64,000 nucleotides of DNA from an uncultured Candidatus Saccharibacteria bacterium (GTDB taxonomy: Bacteria > Patescibacteriota > Saccharimonadia > Saccharimonadales > Saccharimonadaceae): assembly GCA_946997535.1 (NCBI GenBank), contig CAMPVQ010000001.1:124001-188000 (forward strand), read 5' to 3'. The notes under the pieces are model-generated. The model did not search any database. It saw nothing but the letters and a program-made list of their open reading frames with translations, and was not told where the DNA came from. The translations under genes and the position numbers were made by a program. Positions 8,512-15,393 of this stretch are shown here, piece after piece. Within the stretch, counting starts at the first letter, position 1, and every line of letters starts with the position of its first letter.

Positions 8512-9125
8512 TTTACATGCACTCCTGCAGATAATTCCATGATGCCGCCCCATTCCACAATAGCCGTCGACCAGCCCTTAGGCTTGAAGAACCAAAGATG
8601 CCATAACCGGTCATGTGCCGCTGTCGTTCGATAACTGATATTACGGTCAATCTTCTCGAAGTTAGACTTCACACGATGCAAATGATAAGGGCTACTCACT
8701 AAAATTGCCCGCTGCGCCTTCAAGCTGTGCAATAATTTACTACTGTTCGCAGCATTCTCCTTAGTATTACGACTACCGCCTTCCGCCACCAACGCTGCCT
8801 CTGGCACACCTTGCTTAATGGCATAACGACGCATCATCTCGGCATTAGAGGCCGTAGTCGGGTCAGCCGCAGCGCCACTAAATATTACCTTCGGCGCCCA
8901 GCCTTTCTTGTATAAATCAACAGCGCGCTCGGCACGAGCAAGCGTATTACCACCGCTCACTGCTACAATGACATCCGCTTTCTGACAACGTCCCGCATCC
9001 GACGGCTGCTGGCAGCCCGCCAAATCGTCCGTCACTAATACTTTGTCGGTTGCGATTACAAAAGCAATCGCCAATACTAACAGGGGAGTTATGATTGATA
9101 ACACAATTTTTAATACTAAATGCAT
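8508..9125 (-). CDS. DUF218 (YdcF/SanA-like) membrane-anchored protein
   Basis: A 205-residue protein with an N-terminal transmembrane helix (about residues 5-25) and an extracytoplasmic DUF218 domain. Seen in sequence: DVIVAVSGGNTLARAERAVDLY, VIFSGAA, the NTKENAANS helix and the ILVSSPYHLHR motif, all typical of the family. SanA and YdcF relatives are linked to envelope integrity and SAM binding; no reaction can be assigned here. It starts within the end of the cysteine desulfurase gene (10-base overlap) and its stop overlaps mnmA, so it is a true operon member. Why an envelope protein sits between two sulfur-transfer genes is unclear. Confidence 0.85.
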   Translation of the reverse strand: MHLVLKIVLSIITPLLVLAIAFVIATDKVLVTDDLAGCQQPSDAGRCQKADVIVAVSGGNTLARAERAVDLYKKGWAPKVIFSGAAADPTTASNAEMMRRYAIKQGVPEAALVAEGGSRNTKENAANSSKLLHSLKAQRAILVSSPYHLHRVKSNFEKIDRNISYRTTAAHDRLWHLWFFKPKGWSTAIVEWGGIMELSAGVHVK

Positions 9126-10267
9126 ACCGCGCTCCCAAATTGCAATTGCTCTTTAATTACCGGCGCCAATATTTGCTCTAACTCGGTTAATTTAGCATCG
9201 TCTACCAAGCGGCCCAAAGACAACCGGATTGAGCCATCCACTAGCTCTGGCGATAAACCTAACGCCAGTAGCACATGCGACCTAGTACCGCGATTCGCCG
9301 CGCAAGCCGACCCTGTCGACACCATGACACCACGCTCGTCAAGCGCAAACACTGCTCGCTCGCCATCCAGCCCTGGCACTGAAAAATTCAAAATCGCTGG
9401 CGATTGATGCGCTTTGCTGCCGTTAATTTGCGCATTCGGCAGTTCGGTCTGCAGATATGCTACTAACCTACGACGCATTACGCTTAGTCGCTTCGTTTCA
9501 CTTTTTCGCAAACGTTCTGCTAACTCAAGCGCCACCGCAAACCCGACAGCGTTAGCAACATTTTCTGTTCCGGCGCGCAATCCCATTTCTTGGCCGCCGC
9601 CATAAATTAACGGCCTCAATATCACGCCACCACGCACATAAAGTAATCCAGTCTGCTTTGGCCCATAGCATTTGCCGGCGTTCAAAGTCATTAAATCAAC
9701 ACCCAAACGCGCCACATTTAAATCACACACGCCAACAGCCTGTGAAGCATCAGTATGAAGCAGTAGCTGGCGCTTAAGATTGCGCGAGCGACGCTCGGCA
9801 CGGCATTCCGCCAGTACTTCGCTAATCGCCTTTAAGTCCGCCACTGTGCCAGTTTCACTATTAACATAGCAAACCGACACTAGCTCAGTCTGGTCAGTAA
9901 TCGCTGCCTTTAGCTCCGCCAAGTTGATTTGGCCCTCGCTATCTACCGACAAGATATTGCCACCTCTGGCGCGCGCCAACGCTAACACCGCCGGATGTTC
10001 AATTGCCGTGGTAATAACCTCGCCCGTCACGCCATGTAAGGCAATATTATCCGACTCAGTCGCACCAGCCGTCAAAACAATTTCCGCTGGGCGAGCGCCA
10101 ATAACCATCGCCAAACGATGCCGCGCCCCCTCAAAGTCAGCCTTTACTTCACGTGCCGGCGTATAAGCTGCCGCCGGATTAAAAAAGTTATCACTAAAGT
10201 AAGGCAGCATTGTCTTTAAAACCCGCGGGTCAACGGGGGTAGCGGCAGCATGATCTAAATAAATCAT
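9116..10267 (-). CDS. cysteine desulfurase, IscS/NifS type
   Basis: PLP enzyme that moves sulfur from cysteine to a persulfide carrier. The 383 residues include the N-terminal YLDHAAATPVDP, the PLP-stacking His in IEHPAV, the DASQAVG segment, the Schiff-base Lys region NAGKCYGPKQTG and the catalytic Cys in STGSACAANRGTRSH. The SSGSACxS-type loop marks class I (NifS/IscS) rather than SufS. The gene is first in an operon with a DUF218 protein and mnmA, so its main job is probably tRNA thiolation, separate from the SufS in the suf operon. A TGG-TAAAAT box sits seven bases before the ATG. Confidence 0.93.
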   Translation of the reverse strand: MIYLDHAAATPVDPRVLKTMLPYFSDNFFNPAAAYTPAREVKADFEGARHRLAMVIGARPAEIVLTAGATESDNIALHGVTGEVITTAIEHPAVLALARARGGNILSVDSEGQINLAELKAAITDQTELVSVCYVNSETGTVADLKAISEVLAECRAERRSRNLKRQLLLHTDASQAVGVCDLNVARLGVDLMTLNAGKCYGPKQTGLLYVRGGVILRPLIYGGGQEMGLRAGTENVANAVGFAVALELAERLRKSETKRLSVMRRRLVAYLQTELPNAQINGSKAHQSPAILNFSVPGLDGERAVFALDERGVMVSTGSACAANRGTRSHVLLALGLSPELVDGSIRLSLGRLVDDAKLTELEQILAPVIKEQLQFGSAVCI

Positions 10268-10274
10268 TACCTTT

Positions 10275-10283
10275 ATTTTACCA
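10275..10283 (-). promoter_or_regulatory. -10 promoter of the cysteine desulfurase operon
   Basis: TGG-TAAAAT, seven bases before the ATG at 10267, so leaderless or nearly so. An AAAGG stretch lies in between but would be mostly outside or at the very end of the transcript. Confidence 0.5.
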
Positions 10284-10284
10284 C

Positions 10285-11094
10285 CTAAGCCGCCAAATCG
10301 TATAATGCAACTGTGTTTGATGTCGTCTGCTTCGCTACTTCATCTAGCGTTAAGCCACGCCGCGCTGCGATAGCCGCCGCAATATCTTTAATGCGCGCCG
10401 GCTGATTCGTCTGACCGCGATACGGCTTTGGCGTCAACCACGGCGAATCTGTCTCAAGCAAAATCCGCTCTAGCGGCATCTGGTCGTAAGCCGCCGCTAA
10501 CTCTGGGTCTTTATTAAACGTCGCGATACCATTTACCCCCACATACAAGCCATAATTTAGCACACGATACAGACTCTCGGTGGTATCAGTAAAACTGTGT
10601 ACCACGCCGTGTATTTTAAATGGTAATTGCTCAAGCGTTGCCATTAGGTCATCAAAAGCGTTGCCGCCGTCACCCGACCGAATGTGCATTGATACCGGCA
10701 AGTTAAGCTCATGTGCTAGTTCAAGCTGCGCCTTTAAAGCTTTAATTTGCAGTTCATGACTAGCAAAATCATAATAATAGTCCAAGCCAATTTCGCCCAC
10801 GCCACAAACCACATCGCGGTTCGGCTCAATTAGCCGTCGAATCTGGTCGATAAAGTCATCTGGTAAATTACTTGCCTCTTGCGGATGCACTCCTAGACAA
10901 GCATACACTTTTAGACCGTAGCTGTCGTGATAGCGCTTGGCATAGTCGAGTGCTAACTGTAGATCAGACATTTCACCCGACAAGGTAATAATTCGACGCA
11001 CGTTCGCTTCAGCTGCAGCCTTCAACACGCCCTCAGCGGGTAAGTCGTAGTCCGGCTCATGGATATGGCAGTGGCTATCGGCTAGCACGTTCAT
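10285..11094 (-). CDS. tatD: TatD family metal-dependent hydrolase
   Basis: TIM-barrel metalloenzyme of the amidohydrolase fold; TatD proteins act as 3'-5' exonucleases on damaged DNA or RNA. Visible metal and active-site motifs: ADSHCHIHE at the N-terminus, GEIGLDYYY, PVSMHIRSGD, GVVHSF and LLETDSPWLTP. The frame extends 17 codons further upstream into metG, but homology begins at MNVLADSHCH. GGAGG touches this ATG directly; the GTG two codons later (11088) has better spacing from GGAGG, so the true start may be GTG. The gene overlaps the 3' end of metG by 20 bases. metG-tatD order is widely conserved, and the rpf-like and rsmA genes follow nearby as in Bacillus. Confidence 0.92.
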   Translation of the reverse strand: MNVLADSHCHIHEPDYDLPAEGVLKAAAEANVRRIITLSGEMSDLQLALDYAKRYHDSYGLKVYACLGVHPQEASNLPDDFIDQIRRLIEPNRDVVCGVGEIGLDYYYDFASHELQIKALKAQLELAHELNLPVSMHIRSGDGGNAFDDLMATLEQLPFKIHGVVHSFTDTTESLYRVLNYGLYVGVNGIATFNKDPELAAAYDQMPLERILLETDSPWLTPKPYRGQTNQPARIKDIAAAIAARRGLTLDEVAKQTTSNTVALYDLAA

Positions 11095-12610
11095 CCTCCA
11101 ACCGTGGGAAGAGAATTGGCGTCTCAGATGGCACGTAGTCGCCACCTAAAACCGCTTGAATTTTATCCGCAGTGCCAGGCATAAATGGCCTGAGCACTAA
11201 TGACGCGCGATTGATATCATTCACTAACGTTGAAAAAATCTCTACCAAGCGGTCGGTACGCGCCGGCTCATCTTGCTTAGCTACACGCCACGGCGCCACT
11301 TGCTCAATGTACTGATTCAGCCCGTGAATGTAATTGAATACACTTTCAGCCGCGGCTGCCAAGTTGAGTGCGTCCATATTTACGCGATAATTGTTGGTCA
11401 TCGTTTCAGTCGCATCTTTTAGCTCGTCAAAATCAGTAATTTTACTGAGGTCACCATCAAAATACTTGCGCAACATTGCTGCCACGCGCGCCACTAAATT
11501 GCCTAAATCATTAGCAAGCTCACCATTATAAGCCGCCGCAAACTTCTCTGGTGTATAATCACCGTCATCAAAGGTCGGAATGTGCCGAATCAGATAGTAG
11601 CGAAAAGCATCCACTCCATATTCGTCAATCACCGCTAGCGGACTAACTACGTTACCCAAGCTCTTACTCATCTTGGTACCATTCACGCCAATATGACCGT
11701 GCACCATCAGCTTCTGTGGTAGCTCTAGCCCCAGCGCCAACAAAATCGCTGGCCAAATAATCGCATGGAAACGAATAATATCCTTGCCAACCACCTCAAC
11801 CGCCGCTGGCCAAAAATCGGCTTGGAAACTGTCCGGATAGCCAAGCACCGTCAAATAGTTCGACAATGCATCCACCCAAACGTACATCACCTGACTGTCG
11901 TCATCCGGCACCGGCACACCCCAGTTAAGCTTGGCGCGTGGGCGCGACACCGAAACATCCTTGGCTTCGTCGCCAATTAACGCTAGTAGCTCCTTACCAC
12001 GAAAACTTGGCACCACTGCTCGCTTGATAAATTCCTTGATTTGCGGTGTAAACTGCGACACCTTGAGATAATAATTCTCTTCACTGAGTTTATCATATGG
12101 CTTCTTGTGGTCAGGACAAATGTAGTTGTTGTCCTTCGCCTCTTGGTCAGTCACAAACGCCTCGCAGCCCGTACAAGCCCAGCCCTCATACTTGCCCTTG
12201 TAAATTACACCTGCCGCCACTAGTTTACGCCAAATTTCTTGTACGCGCCGACAATGTGTCGGGTCGGAGGTACGGACGTTCAAAATATGCTGCTTTATAA
12301 AATCTTGTTGGTCAAGCGGCCGCGCCACTTCGTCTAAACTTGTCCCCAAAGCCAAATTTAACGCCGCGCGCATCTTCTGAAACTCCGGCTGCAAATCATC
12401 AACAAACTGTTGTGGTGTCTTGCCATTAGCAAGCGCCTTCTGCTCTACCTTTGTGCCGTGCTCGTCAGTGCCAATCGACAATTTAGCATCATCACCCTTT
12501 AGCAGATGATAACGCAGTAATGCGTCAGCATAAACATAATCCATCGCCGTGCCGATATGCGGGGCGGCGTTCGCATATGGTATCGCGGTCGTTAAATAAA
12601 ACTTCGTCAT
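11075..12610 (-). CDS. metG: methionyl-tRNA synthetase
   Basis: Charges both initiator and elongator tRNA-Met. The 511-residue protein has the class I HIGH motif as AAPHIGTAMDY near residue 14, KMSKS as TKMSKSLGNV, and a metal-knuckle insertion with CTGCE and CPDH. It lacks the C-terminal tRNA-binding (EMAP/Arc1p-like) extension, a common short form. Homology begins at MTKFYLTTAIPY, so I use ATG 12610 rather than the ATG six codons upstream. TATAAT lies exactly six bases before that ATG, which supports this start and a leaderless mRNA. Followed by the overlapping tatD. Confidence 0.95.
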   Translation of the reverse strand: MTKFYLTTAIPYANAAPHIGTAMDYVYADALLRYHLLKGDDAKLSIGTDEHGTKVEQKALANGKTPQQFVDDLQPEFQKMRAALNLALGTSLDEVARPLDQQDFIKQHILNVRTSDPTHCRRVQEIWRKLVAAGVIYKGKYEGWACTGCEAFVTDQEAKDNNYICPDHKKPYDKLSEENYYLKVSQFTPQIKEFIKRAVVPSFRGKELLALIGDEAKDVSVSRPRAKLNWGVPVPDDDSQVMYVWVDALSNYLTVLGYPDSFQADFWPAAVEVVGKDIIRFHAIIWPAILLALGLELPQKLMVHGHIGVNGTKMSKSLGNVVSPLAVIDEYGVDAFRYYLIRHIPTFDDGDYTPEKFAAAYNGELANDLGNLVARVAAMLRKYFDGDLSKITDFDELKDATETMTNNYRVNMDALNLAAAAESVFNYIHGLNQYIEQVAPWRVAKQDEPARTDRLVEIFSTLVNDINRASLVLRPFMPGTADKIQAVLGGDYVPSETPILFPRLEDERASR

Positions 12611-12616
12611 ACTACT

Positions 12617-12622
12617 ATTATA
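12617..12622 (-). promoter_or_regulatory. -10 promoter of metG, leaderless spacing
   Basis: TATAAT on the minus strand, six bases before the ATG at 12610. There is no TGN extension here. Confidence 0.6.
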
Positions 12623-12746
12623 GTACACTATCTCAGATAACGGCGTCTCAATTACATATCGTAAAGTTTCCTCAGTCCATCACCAATGACATTTAGCATA
12701 TCAACCAGTAAGCTGCCAGCAAATTTTGCAATTGACGCCTAGCCTA

Positions 12747-13124
12747 TTAATCATTGAAGTGTATCGTGCCGACGCCGTTCTCGTCGACTATTGGCGGCTC
12801 CGTGCCATTGCGGCGCTTAAAGAAGTCCGCCCAATACGGGTTTTCTTTATCGAACAGCGCTTTCTGATCTGGGGTGAACTTCCATGGATAGTCGCACCAA
12901 AGATTAAGCATGGTATGGTGGTCAAAGGAGATTAAAAGTTCACCTAACACCGGTTGAATATTACGAGGATCAGATTTGTCATATGTAAAATGGTCCACCC
13001 AGTACACCTTATCGGATTTGTTCTCCTTGTAGAAACTATACCCCTCAAGCCTATGGCCAAGATTATTTTTCAGCACCGCTTTTCCTTTCATTTGCGAATA
13101 TTTCTTAGTATTAATATACCCCAT
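12747..13124 (-). CDS. hypothetical protein, 125 residues
   Basis: I do not recognise a family. The product would be acidic to neutral, rich in Tyr, Trp, Asp and Lys, with no signal peptide or membrane helix. The composition (for example HHTMLNLWCDYPWKF) looks like a folded cytosolic protein rather than a chance frame. No convincing ribosome binding site or standard -10 box stands before ATG 13124 or the internal Met at codon 12, so the start is uncertain. It interrupts the rsmA-metG-tatD block and may be a later insertion. A gene remnant is possible. Confidence 0.45.
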   Translation of the reverse strand: MGYINTKKYSQMKGKAVLKNNLGHRLEGYSFYKENKSDKVYWVDHFTYDKSDPRNIQPVLGELLISFDHHTMLNLWCDYPWKFTPDQKALFDKENPYWADFFKRRNGTEPPIVDENGVGTIHFND

Positions 13125-13163
13125 ATACTCACAAAATGTAATAGGAGATATTTTGCTAAGGGC

Positions 13164-13192
13164 TTGACCTTCTGCCCCAGGTTCGGTAGAAT
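13164..13192 (+). promoter_or_regulatory. sigma-70-type promoter for a small RNA
   Basis: -35 TTGACC at 13164-13169, a 17-base spacer, and -10 TAGAAT at 13187-13192. Transcription should begin about 13199, directly at the hairpin described in the next entry. This is among the best -35/-10 pairs in the window, yet no reading frame follows it. Confidence 0.65.
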
Positions 13193-13198
13193 GGGAGC

Positions 13199-13255
13199 AT
13201 AAGGCGATTTGGGATCGCGAGCCGTATGGTTTGCGGTCACTGAATCGCCTTTTTT
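13199..13255 (+). ncRNA. candidate small structured RNA of about 57 bases
   Basis: After a good promoter the transcript folds into one long hairpin. The outer stem is AAGGCGATT (13201-13209) with AATCGCCTT (13243-13251). An internal loop follows, then an inner stem ATCGCGA (13214-13220) with TTGCGGT (13231-13237), continued by GCC/GGT around a GTAT tetraloop. A run of T ends the unit at 13255, so the outer stem also works as terminator. No ORF of note is inside. It does not show the SRP, 6S or tmRNA signature sequences. It lies alone between a hypothetical gene and rsmA. The function is unknown; it could act as a regulatory or protein-binding RNA. Confidence 0.5.
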
Positions 13256-13368
13256 GATACTATATGCACACTGATGATTTGTGCACACTGCAAAAACGCT
13301 TTAATATCTTTTATTTTTGCTTTCTTAGCTATTTAGATAATTTATAAACAGTAAACCAACGGTTATCA

Positions 13369-14175
13369 CTATAAATCTGCCAGCCGACGCCACTCGTCAA
13401 TACTGAGTTCTTGCGCACGGCGATTCGGATCGATTTGCGCTGCTGTTAGTAGCTGCTCGGCGCGTTCTTTAGTAGTATGTAAACCAACCGCCAAGCTCGA
13501 CTTAAGTTTCTTTCGCTTCTCACAAAAACCAGCATTCACCAGCGCAAAGAATTCTGCTTGCTGCGCCTTCGGCACCAACGGCTGCGCCCGACGATGCATG
13601 ATTACCACTTGCGAATCTACCTTTGGCGCAGGAATGAAAAGTTCAGCCGGCACGACGATGCCAAGTTTAACCTCAGCAAATAATTGGGCACTAATCGCAA
13701 TCACCGATAGCTTACCCGGACGCGCCGCTAGCCGCTCTGCCACCTCCTTTTGCACCAACAGAACAATGGTTTGTGGTGCGTTATCGGCAGTAAGCAACTT
13801 TTTAATAATTTTAGCTGTCAAATTATACGGAATATTAGCCACCACCTTATAGCCATGCGGCAAACTAGCTAAATCAAACCGCAAAATGTCTTGATTTACT
13901 ACTGTTACATTCTTGGGCGGCACTTTAAGGTCGTCAAATTCCAAGCGCCACTTCGCAATGTTATCAAGTAAGCTATCCGCCAACCTCTGGTCAAACTCCA
14001 CTGCTGTCACCTGCCCTGCCTTGTCGCACAACTTAGTTGTCAACGTGCCAAGCCCCGGGCCAATTTCCAACACATGGTCGGCAGGTGTCAATGCCGCATA
14101 ATCCGCTATCTGATGCAACACAGCATCATCAAATAGAAAATTCTGCCCTAAATCCTTATTCGCTTTAATATCCAT
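13369..14175 (-). CDS. rsmA: 16S rRNA dimethyladenosine transferase RsmA (KsgA)
   Basis: Dimethylates the two adjacent adenosines in the 3'-terminal hairpin of 16S rRNA. The 268-residue protein starts MDIKANKDLGQNFL; a 70-codon in-frame extension upstream lies inside the neighbouring wall-hydrolase gene and is rejected. Motifs: KDLGQNFL, SAM loop LEIGPGLGTLT, the acidic motif VEFD, and the catalytic NIPYNLT. The start is two bases after the upstream stop, with GGTGGTAGG before it, so it is translated from the same message as the Rpf/YabE-like gene. The yabE-ksgA pairing is a conserved bacterial arrangement. Confidence 0.94.
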   Translation of the reverse strand: MDIKANKDLGQNFLFDDAVLHQIADYAALTPADHVLEIGPGLGTLTTKLCDKAGQVTAVEFDQRLADSLLDNIAKWRLEFDDLKVPPKNVTVVNQDILRFDLASLPHGYKVVANIPYNLTAKIIKKLLTADNAPQTIVLLVQKEVAERLAARPGKLSVIAISAQLFAEVKLGIVVPAELFIPAPKVDSQVVIMHRRAQPLVPKAQQAEFFALVNAGFCEKRKKLKSSLAVGLHTTKERAEQLLTAAQIDPNRRAQELSIDEWRRLADL

Positions 14176-14176
14176 C

Positions 14177-15361
14177 CTACCACCAGTGTTGCTGTCGCCA
14201 CCTATTGTACGAATTTTGCCAGCCACCATACCGCTGATTAGCGTAGCCAGTAAAATGCCGCAACTGGCACACCGGATCAACCTGCCAGTTCGGACAGCTC
14301 GCCGACAAGCTAGCTGGCGAAGTCTGGCCAAGTCCCACGTATTTGCCAGTTCGATTGCGCGAAGCTGGGTTCCAGCCCGATTCATGCGTCATAATGTAGT
14401 CAACATAACCATAGTCACTTGGGTTAATCCCCGCCGCTGCCATCCAGTCAGTATGGCTACCTGATGGCAGCTCCACCTTCGTGCCAACCACCTCAACATG
14501 ATTAGTCGGTTGTACGGTAACAACTTCGTTGATTTTTACTTTATTCTTCGTGCCATCTGGGCCAATTGTGATCTGATAAACCACCGTCTTCTTACCATTA
14601 TTGCCACCCGCGAGCACCTCATGATAACCCACCTTTTTAGTGTTATCTTGGCGTGTCTCAGTACCCATTGGGATATCCTCCGTCTCCTCGACGATCGACT
14701 CACCCTTCCGCATTACGCTAAAAACTGGCATATTATCGGTAAGCCGTGTATTGACATCCACTGATACTTGGTCGCTCGCCTGCAAATAGATTCCTGCCTC
14801 GCGTAGCATCTCACCTACGGTAGCCTTAGTGGTATAAATATTAATCAAACTATTATAGAGGTAAACTCGCACTTGGCGCGCTCGCTTAATTTCAACTTGC
14901 TCACCCGCACCGCCGTTAGCCACAAAATCGCGCACCAACCTAGTATGCACCTTGTCACCCGGTCGCAAATCCCGTGCCTTGCCGGCAATCTTCACCTGGT
15001 CAGTGCTAGAAGTCACCACGCGGTATTTTTTATTACCTTCCACCACTGTAACCGGCCGTGCTCGCTTCACATTAATTACAATTACTGTACCTTTTAGCTC
15101 TGACTGCAAAGGTGGGTCGGTCTGGTCGCCATTATTTAACTTAATATTGAGGTCTTTTAAAGCCTGCGCCACTGTCTTAGCTTGAGTAATTGTGGTGTGT
15201 TCCACTCCACTATCATAAGCGGTCACAGTTTTACTATCTAAACTAGCCGTCGCCGCTAACGCCGGCAATGGCAATATAATACTAATAGCAAACAGCACCG
15301 GTAACATAGTAGCTGTTACCCCCCACCAAATATTCCGATAAGAGTGCATTACTTTTATCAT
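14177..15361 (-). CDS. YabE/Rpf-like wall hydrolase (DUF348, G5, transglycosylase-like domain)
   Basis: A 394-residue exported protein. Residues 1-37 form a signal peptide ending in ALA. DUF348 ubiquitin-like repeats follow (about 40-220), then a G5 domain (about 235-305), then a C-terminal lytic-transglycosylase-like domain with THESGWNPASRNRTGKYVGLGQ, whose Glu is the likely catalytic acid. This matches the architecture of resuscitation-promoting factors and YabE-type proteins that cut peptidoglycan glycan strands. It is upstream of rsmA, as in many Gram-positives. In an epibiont it could remodel its own wall or act on the host wall; that is inference. A TGG-TATAAT box lies 11 bases before the first ATG. 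Confidence 0.88.
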   Translation of the reverse strand: MIKVMHSYRNIWWGVTATMLPVLFAISIILPLPALAATASLDSKTVTAYDSGVEHTTITQAKTVAQALKDLNIKLNNGDQTDPPLQSELKGTVIVINVKRARPVTVVEGNKKYRVVTSSTDQVKIAGKARDLRPGDKVHTRLVRDFVANGGAGEQVEIKRARQVRVYLYNSLINIYTTKATVGEMLREAGIYLQASDQVSVDVNTRLTDNMPVFSVMRKGESIVEETEDIPMGTETRQDNTKKVGYHEVLAGGNNGKKTVVYQITIGPDGTKNKVKINEVVTVQPTNHVEVVGTKVELPSGSHTDWMAAAGINPSDYGYVDYIMTHESGWNPASRNRTGKYVGLGQTSPASLSASCPNWQVDPVCQLRHFTGYANQRYGGWQNSYNRWRQQHWW

Positions 15362-15372
15362 CGCGTAGTATT

Positions 15373-15381
15373 ATTATACCA
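15373..15381 (-). promoter_or_regulatory. -10 promoter of the Rpf/YabE-like gene
   Basis: TGG-TATAAT on the minus strand, 11 bases before ATG 15361, leaving a leader of only about five bases. Confidence 0.5.
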
Positions 15382-15393
15382 CACTTTAATAAT

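Noticed and set aside
9116..10267. Desulfurase as part of an ISC cluster-assembly operon
   Set aside because: No iscU, iscA or ferredoxin nearby; the neighbours are a DUF218 gene and mnmA, so tRNA thiolation is the better reading.
12650..12735. Possible short amphipathic peptide on the minus strand (AKFAGSLLVDMLNVIGDGLRKL)
   Set aside because: No start codon with a ribosome binding site before the hydrophobic part; only 15 codons after the first ATG. Could be a gene remnant, too weak to annotate.
13088..13288. 66-codon minus-strand frame across the small RNA
   Set aside because: Overlaps the hypothetical gene start and the RNA hairpin, has no promoter on that strand, and its composition is irregular.
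14176..14385. N-terminal extension of rsmA by 70 codons
   Set aside because: Homology starts at MDIKANKDLGQNFL and the extension lies inside the upstream hydrolase gene.
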